A DNA stretch of 64,000 bases from positions 329,032 through 393,031 of the forward strand of contig SIJG01000110.1 of the NCBI GenBank assembly GCA_023374025.1, read 5' to 3'. Made by a program: the position numbers and the translations under genes. The stretch is from Heterodera schachtii. Taxonomy: Eukaryota > Nematoda > Chromadorea > Rhabditida > Heteroderidae. This document shows positions 52,801 through 64,000 of this stretch, in pieces; position 1 is the stretch's first letter; the number at the start of each line of letters is the position of its first letter. The notes beneath the pieces were generated by a model that did no database searches, was not told where the DNA came from, and saw nothing but the letters and a program-made list of their open reading frames with translations.

Positions 52801-54746
52801 ATTGGCTACCAGAGGGACTGGGCGGACGGATTTTAGTATTTCAGAAATGTTTTTTGGCACACAAAAACAGAGGCTGGGTGGTGGTGGTGGGGGGGGGGGG
52901 GTCAGAAAAAATGCCACTAAAATTTCGCACAAAAATCCACCACCTAACCTTTGATTTGTGGCACAATTTTGTTTTTCAACCCCTCATTTTTTGTAAATTT
53001 GCCAGGTGTTTGTTGGCAGTTTCCGTCCCACCGACCCCGAATTTGTGTTAGCCGAAATGGACGAGTTGGTCAATTGGCTGAACGACGAGGAAACGCATCG
53101 GCTGGACGCGGTGGAGGTGGCCGCGCTTGCCCACTACAAATTGGTCGGTTGGTTTGTTTTTGTGCGTTTCATACCAAAACCGAACATTTTTCTTTATACA
53201 CGTCGCCTTTTTGGCATCGCCGGCGGAAAGTCTGGCATTTTTTTTTGAAAACAATAAAATTATCAGACAAAAATTTTCGTATTATTTTTGGGACTAACTC
53301 TCCCCTTCCCCCTTATCATTTCACACCTAAAATTACAAAATACAAACAGAAATTTTAACTTTTTCAAAATAAAAATTTCGAAATTATTTTATATGAACGT
53401 TTCAAAAATAAAAAATCTAGAATAAGTCTTTATTTTGCCATTTTTGTAGAAATTTACAAAAAAAAAACTTGGTGCTTTTTCATAAAATTTTGGAAAAATC
53501 GCTCGAAAAATTAAAAAAAAATTTTTTTTTTTGGTTGGGGAGGGGGCACCGAAGCTGCTCCCCGCAGACGATAGGGTGCAAACACCCGTCGGATGATGAA
53601 TTTTATAGAATTCTTAACTCATGTCCACAACTATCCCCCCCCCCCTGCTGAAGGTGTTCATCCACCCGTTCATGGACGGGAACGGGCGCACCTCGCGTCT
53701 GCTGATGAATTGGGTGCTGCTCCGTGCCGGCTTCCCGCCCGTCTCCATCCCCGTGGAGCAGCGCCACCGCTACTACCACGTGCTGCGCGAGGCCAACGAC
53801 GGCGACTTGCGCCCGTTCATCCGCTTCATTGCCGAGCTCACCGACCGCACGTTGGAGGTGGGCGGGGTGCAGGCAACAGCAAAGACTGATTTTGATTTTA
53901 AATCGCCGTTAACTTTTTCAAAAAAATTTTCATCCGGAAATTTTTTTTTTTCATTTAGGATTTTTTTTTAAATGACACCGGAAATATATTTTTTTAATTT
54001 AATGAGTTATGACAAAAAAAAGGGTGCACCCCAAAATTACGCCGCCGAAATTTCGCCGGCCGAAAATTCGCCGGGACATAATTTCGCCAAAGAAATTTTT
54101 TTAAAAATTTGTAGATTTTCAAGAAAAAAAAATTCTTAGAAATTTTTTTATGTTGTAATTTCAAGGAAAAATTTTTGAAAAATTTTTTTAGCTATTTTTT
54201 GGGAAAATTTTCGAAAAAACTTACTAATTATCATAAATTTAAAAAAAAATTGCTGAAAATTTTTTCTAAATTTTTTTTTGAAATTTTCTTATAAAAATTT
54301 TTTTTTTTTAAATTTCTGTTTAATTTTCTTTAATTTTTTTTGCGGTGAATTTCGACGCGAAATTTTGTCACGTCCCCCCCCCCCCAAAAAAAATTTCTTC
54401 CATTGTTGGCATTTCGTTCGTTATTTCAAAATAATAATCATCATTGGCACACATTTTTTTAATACAGTCGCTAATCGCCGGCTCGGTGTCTTCGGTGTGC
54501 GAAATTGGTGACGACTGTTCAGCACCATCATCGCCATCATCTGCTGCCGGTGGTGGTGACACAATTGATGCCACCACCAATGGCCAGAAGGAGGGGGAGG
54601 AAGAAGCATTGGATGCCAATCGCAGCAACGGAGGCGGTGCCAAAGCGAAACAGCAACAACAGTTTGTGCAACCGTTTTGTGCCGCCATGGAAACCGATCA
54701 ACAACCACAACAGCATCAGCACGGGCTTGGCACTGATGGGAACTGA
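49885..54746 (+). CDS. fic-1: FICD: ER protein adenylyltransferase with Fic domain
   Basis: AMPylates and de-AMPylates the ER chaperone BiP. Nine exons join in phase: 49885-50263, 50743-50900, 51367-51512, 51701-51754, 52116-52389, 52709-52783, 53006-53143, 53654-53857 and 54468-54746. Residues near 20-42 form one membrane anchor ([20 protein letters not shown]). TPR-like helices follow ([32 protein letters not shown]). The inhibitory motif is TVAMEGNTI with its glutamate, and the Fic motif is [16 protein letters not shown] with the catalytic histidine. [14 protein letters not shown] linker is present as [12 protein letters not shown]. The C-terminal tail is low-complexity and Gln-rich. Exon 1 rests on phase and the membrane anchor, so the N-terminus is less sure than the rest. 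Confidence 0.92.
50456..50503. repeat. Solo end of the palindromic hAT-like family
   Basis: G-tracts followed by GGGGAAATGAAGTGCACCC match the right end of the element at 49386-49752. Just before it (50330-50440) is a CCTGGATCCAGG-rich patch related to the HERPUD intron repeat. It lies in FICD intron 1. Confidence 0.5.
54022..54385. mobile_element. Relative of the palindromic hAT-like element
   Basis: At 364 bp it is almost the size of the 49386-49752 copy and has the same AT-rich palindromic core (GAAAAAACTTACTAATTATC). The left end GGGTGCACCCC fits the family. Eight A residues flank both sides (54014-54021 and 54386-54393), possible but low-complexity as a target duplication. It lies in the last FICD intron. 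Confidence 0.6.
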
Positions 54747-54902
54747 TCAGCCGAATGCATGGGAATGTGCCAATCCCATGACATGATTGGACGCGTGTTT
54801 TTTCTTCCATTGATCACCCGATCGGGATTGATGGACTCTGACTTTTCATTGATTTCTTTTTGTTGGAAAATGAGTGATCAATTGGATTGGATTAGGTCGT
54901 TT

Positions 54903-55290
54903 TACCATTGATCACTTTGATCAATTGGGGTTGATTCATTTCCCATTGATCACTTTGATTTGATTGATTTCCCATTGATCACTTTGATCAGTTGGGTTTG
55001 ATTCATTCCCCATTGATCACTTTGATCAATTGGGTTTGATTCATTTCCCATTGATCACTTTGATTAATTGGATTTGATTGATTTCCCATTGATCACTTTG
55101 ATCAGTTGGGTTTGATTCATTCCCCATTGATCACTTTGATCAATTGGGTTTGATTCATTTCCCATTGATCACTTTGATCAATTGGGTTTCACTGATTCCC
55201 CATTGATCACTTTGATCAATTGGGTTAGATTCATCCCCCATTGATCACTTTGATTAGTTGGATTTGATCGGTTTTCCATTGATCACTTTT
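54903..55290 (+). repeat. 37-38 bp minisatellite rich in TGATCA
   Basis: About eleven tandem units of the type CATTGATCACTTTGATCAAT plus GGGTTTGATTCATTTCCC follow the FICD stop. Unit variants (AATTGGG, AGTTGGG, AATTGGA) recur in the same order, pointing to a higher-order period of about three units. The palindromes TGATCA and TTGATCAA recur in most units. Confidence 0.9.
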
Positions 55291-56030
55291 TTGTCATTAT
55301 GTCGGCACTCACCCTTTCTTCTCCACAATTTTATTGTCCAAGTGCAATTGATTCGGCTTTATTTTGTTCATCATACATGGATTCATCCTCTCCACACCTC
55401 ACTTTTGTGTTCGATTCTACAGTATTACCAAATGTCCATCAGATTTTTATTGAGACTACTGTACGACTGTTTTTTTATTTACGAAATTATTTATTTATAT
55501 TTCCCTGATTTTCTATTTCATTTGTCTATTATACTACATACATCTTTCTTGACCTGACACATGGTATCTCTCTCCCTCTCTTTCTTTTGCTAGTCTCTCT
55601 CTCTCTCTATTTCTCTCTCCCTCACTCTTTTTCTCTTCCCTTTGTGTCGCTCTCTTCCAACATTTACTGTAATAATAGTCTTTTTTACTGTATTTTCTTT
55701 GCCGGTGTCTATCTACCTATTATCATTTGCCTATGTCAGTTACGATAGATATTCCCCCACAAATTTGTCATCTCCTACCCCAACTTCAACCCCATGAAAA
55801 GCATAAATGCGTGCAAAATTTATATATTTGTATTCGATTATTTATTTTTTGTAAATTTGTTTATTTATTTTTGCATCGAAAAAAAAGAATTATTTATTTT
55901 TAAAGTATTTTGGCACTCTTAAATTTCAATCTCCACACTAATTGCCTTAATTAAATTACCAATTTAATTTGTTGTTTTACATTTTCCACCGTAAATTTAA
56001 AAACAAAATTTTGTTTCAAGTTTTACGAAA
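55291..56030. other. Intergenic space before POLR3C
   Basis: Pyrimidine-rich sequence with CTCTCT runs at 55560-55640, then AT-rich sequence. No gene is seen. It should include the POLR3C promoter. Confidence 0.4.
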
Positions 56031-59000
56031 ATGAGCATTCGCACCATTGAGCTGTGCGTGTCCATTTTGGAGGACCATTTTGGCTTTTATGTGTCCGCTG
56101 TTGGCGCCGTTCTGTTGCGCCAGCAGTTGCCCTTTGTACTGCTTGCGAAGGAGTTGCATGGACGGGTTCGGCCCGGCGAGGTGGATGAATTAATTAATCA
56201 ATTTTAATTTTGCACAAAAATTTTCTGAATCCAATGACAATAAATTCTCTAGAAATAGACTAAATTTTTGCCAGGACTCAAAATCCAGGGGGGGGGGGGG
56301 GTGGGGTTACGCATGGTAAATTAAAAACCGCAATTTAAATTCAGATGAAGCGTTCCATCGCCATCCTGGACCAACACAACCTGCTCAGGTGTGGATGTAA
56401 ATTTGTGAAAACATTGAGTTAGTTGTCTACATGAGAAAACAAAAACAAATTTTGTGTACGAACTGCAATTGACCATAAAATTGATTCCCAAAATTTCCAT
56501 GGATCCCGGACTCATTCAAATTGGTTTTTTTTTTCACAACCTTTTCGACCGTTAAGTAATACGGCTCGAGACCAATCAAGAATAATGCCACCCTCTTCTA
56601 GACTCGGGATTGGGACGCCAAAAAAAACCTCCCGAGGCTTTTTCTCGAGCAGTACAATTCAATTTGTTGTCACTTTTTTACATTTGATCGTCTTTCATTG
56701 TCAGTTTTGAGTCGCCCTCGCGTGCCGGTGCCGTCGTCCTCTACACAGTGTTGGCCCCGCGTGTGCTGAATTTGGTCCGTGCCCCGCGTGCCATTCTGAC
56801 CGTCAAAACGCTGTACAGCAGCGGTGCCATGGAGGCAATCTTTGAGGACGTGTTGGCCCAGGGGCGGACCAGCTGCTCCCAGTGCACTCGACGGGTTGCC
56901 AAATGCATGGTGGATAACCTGCCGATGGACAAGGTATCGTCTACAGCAAGGGCAGCAAGCAGTACAGGCGCTAAAAAAATTGGAAATTTTAGGGCCTGGT
57001 TTGACACACAACCCCTTATATTTTTCGTGTTTTTTTTATTGTCGGAGACATTTTAGTGTATTATTTTCAGTTTGATAGGCCCTAAAAATGGGAAATTTTG
57101 GCGCCTGGTTGGGTGGCTTACAATTAACTCCACATTTTTTGCGTTTTTAATCGTCGGAGAAATTTTTAAATTGCCGGTAAGCGCCGATTTTAATTTCTGA
57201 TTGAAAAATTGCTAAAACTTTGTAAAAAAAATTCCCATTTTTCATTCCGTGGAATGAGAAACGAAAAAGTGCACTCCTCCCACACCATAGAGCAGGATTT
57301 CTCTAGCTTTAAACTAATTTAAATGACCGATTTTCCGTCGAAAATCGAATTCCCTACCCCACCCTGAAAATTCATTTAAAATTTTCTACCCCCCCCCCTC
57401 CCCCTAGGTCAAGGACGACTTTGTCCGGTTGGCCGAGGCACAACTTGTGACCCGTTGTGATCGCATTGACGACAGCGCGGGCGCCGTCGCCGGCTGTCCC
57501 ACATTTTGTGCCGAGCCCGACCCCTTTTTGATGCCGGACCGCATTTTGGACGGTGGCGTGGACGGCGGCACGTCGCAGCAACGCAAGCGCAAAATTATGC
57601 CAACAATGTCGGTGGAAATGGCACCGGCAGGCGCTGAAGACAGCGGCGGTGCCGACGGCACGGCACAACAAAATGGTGGCGCTGCCGCTGGTGGTAAAAG
57701 CGCGGATGCCAATGCCAACGCGAGGGACAGCGACCGGCACATTCTGTGGCGCATCAATTGGCCGCGCATGGAGCGCTTCTTCCGCGACGCGTTGGTGCTG
57801 GACGCGTTGGAGAGCAGCGGTGGCGGTGGCAACGCCATTTGGTGGGCCGGGCACAAAACGGGGACTTTGGCATTTTCTTGTACATGCCTATAAAACCGTT
57901 AGAAATGTTTTTTTTGTAGTGGTGGCGAGTTGGTGGACGACAAGCACACGGCGCGAGTGGCCCAATTGTTGCTGAAGGTGGGCGAACAGAAAACACCGTC
58001 CATCGACACCGGGCAGTCCAGCCCAATTTCGGTGAGCAAACAAACAACAACCAACCAAAAACTAAATGCCATGCCAACAATAATGGCATCCCGGGTTACT
58101 TCAATTTCTTGCGGCCAACGGCACCGGCGGATCCCCGTTTTACCATGTTTTTTTAATTGAAATTTGGTCCCAAAATGGTAAAAATGGGTCATTTTTGGCG
58201 AAAAAACGACTACAAATTCCTGTTTTTCTCCCAGACGACGAACTTTTAAAATATTGTAAATGTCTTAGAATTTCTTCCTCTGAAATCATATTTTTCTGGC
58301 TACAGGCCTGGTTTTCCAAATGCATTTGCGACTTTTAAAAAACCCTATTAATTCCGTTATCGAAATCTTTTTTTTTTTTTGCGTCGGTCGGCACACATTC
58401 CAATCGCTGGCACACATTTGCATATAAAACTGATTCTGGCATGATTACAGCTCCAAGACGTGTTCCGCTATGCCAAGGAGCACGGGTTGGACGCCATCAG
58501 CCGGGAGACCATTGACGCGCGGTTGGAGGTGCTCGGCAAGGACAGCAACAGCATTGTGCGCCGGGTGGGCGAAAGTGGGGGCGGACTCTACATTATCAGT
58601 GAGTTTTTTGATGTTCATGGCGGTCTTCGTGTATATGTCAGGAGCATAGATAAACGAGAAACCCTGTATGTATTCCATGGAACACTACGGAATTTCGGTG
58701 CCGGAATTTTTTTTTCTTTTGCAGAATTTCTGATTTTTTGCTTTTCGGGCCAGAAATTTTGTTTTCAATCGGTATTTTTTTTTTAATTTTCAGCGCCGGG
58801 CAAAAAAAAAACAGGAATTTGTTGCGGTTTTGTGCCAAAAGAAATGACAATTTTTTGCCATTTTTGGGGTCAAATTTTTTCAAAAAAATTTTGCCTTATT
58901 TTTTCTTTAAAATTTTTAATTTTTCAACTCCGGCGGGGCAGGTGACATATTGTCTTTCGGGGCGGCCAATTTTTGTAAAAATTTTAACATCCCTTCAAAA

Positions 59001-61170
59001 GCTTTATAAAAATTTGAATCCCATCATACGTCCGACTCTGTGCGACTTTCCACACCCAATCCCTGACAACATTGTGTGTATTTTTACCGGGATTTAATGG
59101 CACATTTACAGACTATGAAAAGGGCATCGAATTTTTGTGCAACGAACACATTGAGTCGGCCATCCGCGAAAGAATTGGGGACCAAGCGGTGCGCATCTAT
59201 CGCCTGCTGCGTGCCAAAGGCTTTCTGGAGGAGGAACAGGTGGGAATGGATGAAGGCATTTGTATGAGAATGATGTGAAAATTTTCGGTTTTTTTTTATT
59301 GTTACCCCCTCCAGACTTTTCTTCCCAAATTTCCAAAAAAAAAAAAATCGCAAAATTATACAAAAATCCACAAAATCGCACAATTTTTGCTAAAAAAAAA
59401 AGTTTTTTTTTTCGGCGGTGTCGTCGGGGACCCCTTCTCAAGCCAAAAACATTCATTTCCATTTGCCAGGGGTCTTCCATAAATTTTGGCCCTCACCAAT
59501 TATTTTTTACATTTTCCAATTCTCCCAGGTTGAGAAGGAGGCAATGCTTTCGGCCAAAGAAACCAAGGAAATGTGCTGTGCACTGATGGACCACAGTTTC
59601 ATCACTGTTCGGGTAAGTCTCCGCCATTAAATGAATTTTGCTCATTTTTCTCGAATAAAATTTACAAATTAGCAATGAAATGGATATCGAAATGTGAGAT
59701 TGGTGATCCCGAAAATCCCCGTTTAATTTTTTTTCAAAACTTTTTGAAGCAAACAAACGAAAATTCAGAAACACCTTGGAAAAATTTGCTTTTGTAAATT
59801 TCGTTTTTTTTTGGCTCCGGCGCCAAAGTGATCAGAAAAAATCGATCAACAAAAATACTAGCAAAAAAGACGTTAATTTGATGAGATTTTCCTCTTCCTT
59901 TTTGATGATGTCCATTTGTCATGAGTTCTGATCTGCTCGACAGATGGTGAATTATTTTGATTTTTCTTCAAAATGTGCCCAAATTTTCAATAGCTTCCCA
60001 ATGTTGGCATTTTGTCCGCTTTTTTTCAAAATAATCATAATTTGTGCCCGATTTTTCAAATTTGTTTTCCACAATGTTGGCATTTTGTTCACTTTTTTTC
60101 CAGCAACTCGCGCGCACCAACGATTTCGCGCCCGCCCGCACATTTTTCCTCTACACCGTGTCCATGGTGCAGGTGCTGAACGCGATGATCAGCTTCTGCA
60201 CCCAGGCGTTGAACAACGTGATCAGACGACGCATGTTGGAGAGGGAAAAGCACGAGTGCGTTTTTGGGGGAATGCCGGCGACGACGGCACAAAGAATTGT
60301 TGAAAGTGCCGAAAATTTGGTTGGGCTTTAAGGGCTTTGTTGGATCGCCAACTGAAAATGGAGGTGATACTCAGCAACATTGCCAACGATCCGACCTTTG
60401 ATGACGAGTCGCGCACTCAGCAGGTAGAAACAAAGACCAAAACTAAATGCCATTCGGGGTTGGGCTGAGCAAAGCCGAACTAATTCCTTGTAATTGCTCA
60501 ATTTCATGCCGTTTTTGGGGTTTTTAAACTCTGCATGATTAGTTGTTGTAACTTGTGGTTTTTGATGGTCTATCAATGATACACCCGAAATTTTTATGGG
60601 AAAAATAGTATTTTTGTTGAAATTTTCGATTTTCCTTGTTCATGTACCCACTCCAAGACCTCACCTTGTATACGGTAGTGATGTTTTGATAGGCCGATCG
60701 CATTACTGTATTAACATTTTTCCGACACGAATTTGTCCCCTACGATTGTTCTGATCCGTTATTAGAGTGTCATTCAATAATTATGGGATAGCCATTGTTT
60801 ATTACTATAATTAGACCGTAATTAGTCTACGGTATAAAATGATGTTTGATGGGCGATTGCCTTACTGTACATCATTTCCAACACGAATTTGTGTCGCATT
60901 CGTTTGCCAAAAATCAAAACCCAAAGATGGCCGACGTGGAGCAGTCCTTACATGACCGAGGCGGACCGCCGCGCGTTGGAGCGCTTTCGGCGCGCTGAAC
61001 GGCGCCTGTTCTCCACCGAGATTGAGCTGGACAAGGTGCTGTTCACCTTCCAACAGTACGACATGCTCAGACGCCGCTGGGCCATGGAGCAGGCACGGCA
61101 AATGCCGCACGGCAGGCGGAAAAGGCAACAAGCGGCGGCAGCTGTGGCGGCGACATCGGCACAGTCATGA
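56031..61170 (+). CDS. POLR3C: RNA polymerase III subunit RPC3
   Basis: Winged-helix subunit of RNA polymerase III, in the RPC3/6/7 initiation subcomplex. Exons 56031-56180, 56345-56388, 56705-56933, 57408-57841, 57920-58031, 58451-58598, 59112-59239, 59529-59612, 60104-60255 and 60333-60423 join in phase. Motifs: ELCVSILEDHFGFYV, FESPSRAGAVVLYTVLAPRV, LTVKTLYSSG, DFVRLAEAQLVTRC, ESGGGLYII, APARTFFLYTVSMVQVLNAM and IRRRMLEREKHEALLDRQLK. The last exon encodes PYMTEADRRALERFRRAERR and ends with TGA at 61168-61170, but every acceptor I see before it leaves the frame one step off from the GT donor at 60424; a weak donor at 60408 or a GC donor at 60420 would fix it. A low-complexity Gly/Ala stretch interrupts the middle. 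Confidence 0.9.
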
Positions 61171-61475
61171 ACTGTGCCAGCCATTTGGCGAGATCGTGAT
61201 CAGAAATAGTGTTGTGATCGGAAATGGTGATCGACCACTTCACTCTATCGTGCTTTTTTTGTTTTGTTTTTGTTTGGCTTTTTGCCCATAAATACGGGAT
61301 ACAAATGACGGCAACGGTACAGTCACCGAACATGAACAATGCCAGCCAAATTGGCGAGATCGTGATCACTGACCAGAAATAGGGTGTGATCGGAAGTGGT
61401 GATCGATCACTTTATTATATGTGTTTTTTTTTTCGTTTTTGTTTGGCTTTTTGCCTATAAATACGGATACAAATG
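61171..61475 (+). repeat. Imperfect tandem duplication after POLR3C
   Basis: Two units of about 150 bp share GCCAGCC, TTGGCGAGATCGTGATCA, TGTGATCGGAA, TTTGTTTGGCTTTTTGCC and ATAAATACGG. The first includes the sequence just past the POLR3C stop. Confidence 0.75.
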
Positions 61476-61765
61476 ACTAGTTCCCATGGCTCCTCCCTCA
61501 TCTTGATTCAATTGTTTGGTCAAACATTTTTGGCAATTTTAACTAATTGTGGCAATTTTTGGAGTGTTTTGTGTTGGACCAGAACAGCCGCTGTCGTTTT
61601 TTTCTATTAATATTTTTGCCTTTCTCTCGGGGAATTTTTTGCAATTTTTATTCCAATTTAAAGCACCAATTCTTTATCAATCCGATTCAATTGATTGGTT
61701 CATGGCATTTTCTCTAAACCAAATTTCCATTTTTACGATCTCTTCCATCACTTTTTCTTCTCTCT

Positions 61766-62460
61766 CTATTCTTTGTGCAATTTGACACCAATTGGCGTCT
61801 GTCGCATGCCCAGACAGTACTCCAGAATGCTGATGTACCGTATCGCGGCTGACAATGAGAAAAAACAAAATTTAAAAAAAACAATTTGATTTTGCATGTT
61901 TTTTTTTTGAAAATTGTCCCCTCCCGCCGTTTTTGCACGACCTCTGAGTATTTCCAATTTGCTCATTTTTCGGTCCGACGGATGCGCGGGCACATGGTGG
62001 CGCAGCTGAACGCGGCGGGAATTTACGTTTTTACAAAATTTGATTTATTCACATAAAGCACGGGACAAAAAAAAAAGCCGAGTTTAGGGTCCAGGGTTTG
62101 TCGAAAATGCCGTTTCCCGACATTTTTGGGCTCTTGATTACGGTTTCCGACATTTCTTCAGCCCATCGGAATTGGTTTCCGATTAGCGTAATTTTTTGAG
62201 TGCTTCGGCACATATCCCAGTAGGGGGACCAATGAGACTAAGAAAATGCCATTGTTCGCGGCATTAACAATCGCAATATTTTTTTATTTCTGACCGAATT
62301 CTCATTAAACTCTCCTACTGTTTTGACAATGAATGAATGAGCTGTTGGTTCTGTCAAAGAACAAAAAGAAACTCACTTCAGCAAATGCGGCACGCAATGC
62401 GACAGTTTCGGGCTGTCTTTTTGCAATTTGTTCCGTTGTCGTCGTCCCCAATGATGCCAT
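61766..62460 (-). CDS. Helix-loop-helix protein of 76 residues without a canonical basic region
   Basis: Three exons join exactly in phase: 62460-62377, 62005-61942 and 61848-61766. Helix 1 is VALRAAFAELR, the loop HHVPAHPSDR, and helix 2 is KMSKLEILRAAIRYISILEY. This is a good class A bHLH helix-loop-helix, closest in my reading to the TAL1/NHLH/Twist group. The region before helix 1 (EQIAKRQPET) lacks the ERxR signature and has a proline, so DNA binding looks unlikely. An in-frame stop directly precedes the ATG. The protein has little beyond the HLH, as in Id proteins. An undetected upstream exon with a basic region cannot be excluded. Confidence 0.75.
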
Positions 62461-62490
62461 TTAAAAATGAATGAGTGCCAAAACAGTAAA

Positions 62491-62606
62491 TACCGTATTT
62501 CCTAAAATAGTACCCCCAGGGGCTTTATTTTTCCCTCAAGGGAGGGGGCTTTGTTTCAGGGGGTTAATTTTAGGGGGGGGGGGGTTGTATTTTAGGAAAT
62601 ACGGTA
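62491..62606. mobile_element. TA-flanked miniature element
   Basis: Termini TACCGTATTTCCTAAAATA and its complement are exact for 19 bp, including the TA dinucleotides expected of Tc1/mariner insertion. The 116-bp element is G-rich inside. It lies 30 bp upstream of the HLH start codon. Confidence 0.8.
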
Positions 62607-64000
62607 ATTTCACCTCGAATAACGGTGGTCGGTCGATTTTATTGGCAAATTTCGCGAGTAATTTACGTGTGTAGAAAAAGGGCTTCTTCGGCAATAGCGG
62701 AAGATAACCTTTTTAATTTGTTTCTTTCCTTTCCTTTTTTGTGCCGTTTTAATGCCAATTAAGATCAGCCGTTAAGATAACAAATTTGCAGAAATTCCAA
62801 TAAATTTTTTCAATTTTTATTTGCAATATTTTTGTACTTTAATGCTTATACATATTTTAAAAGTTTTATTGAATTTATAATATCGCACCAAATTTTATAA
62901 GCATATTCCCCGATACAGGACTAACTTATCCTGAAAATATTTCAACGCTTAATGGTTTTTAAAAAAATTTCAAATTTCTGTTTTTGAAAAAATTTCAAAT
63001 TTCTGAGTTTTTGAAAAAATTTCGTCACCTAATAATTTTCAATAAGTGATCAGAAGCTCACCAAACTTTTGCAGGGATACTAAAAGGAAGAGAATGAACC
63101 TAATTTAAACGTTTTCATCTCATATCCTTAAAATATTTCAACGCTTGTTGGTTTTAAAAAAAATTTTCAAATTCTGAATTTTCCATTTTTTATTTTTCCA
63201 AATTTTATTTATAAATATTTTTTAGCTTTTTTCCATATAATTCCCAGCCCTAATCATTTTACCTAATCATTAATTGCATTCATCCGTCAATCACCAGCAG
63301 CAGCAGCAGTCAGCAGACATTCTTCTTTTTTCCCCTCACTTTCATTTGTTACAACACAAAATCTTTGCCCCCATAAGTCAATTGTTGCTCACATTCAAAA
63401 AATGGAGCAGAAAAAAAAGGAGCGGAGAAAATGTGACGGATAATTAATTAATCACTTAATTACTTTTATGGCGAAATTGCCCAAATGAATGGGAAAATGC
63501 TTCGGGCAAAACTCCCCGTCCCAAAAAAAAATTTGGGACAAATTTTTCTTTGGAATTTCTGCCTACAAATTTGTTGGACCCCAGTCACAGGAGGTCTGTC
63601 CGGTCCTCAAAAACCTAGGGGGGGGGGGGGTTCAATAGAAAAACCCATAAATTTTCAGAACGAGGATTGGAGAAGAATGGATTTTTTTTTAAATTTCATT
63701 TGCCTCTGACCCTTCGCCATTCCATCTCTCCCTCATCAGTGAACCGATATGTATAAATTTTATGGAATTTTTTAAAATTTTCTGACCCTTCGCACTTTCC
63801 CCCCCCCCCTCCACCTCACCTCCCTCTATTCGCTCATCGGTAAAAACCCATAAAAATTTATTTAATTTTAAATTACTTGCCTCTGCTTGACCCTTCGCCA
63901 TTTTGCTGTCCGCCACTTTCCCAACTTCCCCCCCCCCCGTCCGCCTCATTGTCACTATATGTTTTTTTTTCGTGCCGCCACTGTTCTTCTGCCATTATTC
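62607..64000. other. Gene-poor right end with local repeats
   Basis: Two related segments near 62930-63020 and 63120-63180 share AAATATTTCAACGCTT. A (CAG) run is at 63296-63321. From 63690 to 63960 a unit of about 90-130 bp containing TGCCTCTG, GACCCTTCGCC and C-tracts recurs about three times. I see no supported exon. Confidence 0.5.

Overview
The window is nuclear DNA of a nematode. Genes are split by many short introns, mostly GT-AG with a visible share of GC-AG. The proteins look like animal proteins and are closest to nematode ones. One gene belongs to an F-box-like family I know from plant-parasitic tylenchids, so a cyst nematode (Heterodera/Globodera type) or relative is my best guess; the genus is inference.

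Layout: importin beta-1 (minus, 167-6776); elongation factor 2 (plus, 7562-10833); a transposon-rich stretch with a Mutator-like element (12770-15270), a WD40-like minus-strand fragment, an orphan 169-residue gene (17125-17885) and a scrambled second copy of elongation factor 2 (18420-21170); then four closely spaced plus-strand genes, PLPBP, SPO11, EXOSC6/MTR3 and COPE (21341-30303), a candidate operon; HERPUD (minus, 31206-35189) head to head with Derlin-1 (plus, 37571-39918); an F-box-like gene (41229-42557); TRMT10C (43086-48166); FICD (49885-54746); POLR3C (56031-61170); and a tiny HLH gene on the minus strand (61766-62460).

Three genes share ER protein quality control: HERPUD and Derlin-1 act in ER-associated degradation, and FICD AMPylates the ER chaperone BiP. 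COPE adds Golgi-to-ER retrieval. The others are housekeeping (nuclear import, translation, exosome, mitochondrial tRNA processing, Pol III) or meiotic (SPO11).

Introns and spacers are full of small non-autonomous DNA transposons. Eight have terminal inverted repeats plus a perfect or near-perfect 8-bp target duplication, as expected for hAT elements; a ninth has only a low-complexity duplication. A GC-rich palindrome next to a GTTAACAAAT-like motif recurs nine times, always inside these elements and across three different terminal-repeat families. The most unusual gene is the 76-residue HLH protein without a canonical basic region, which has a small transposon 30 bp upstream of its start.
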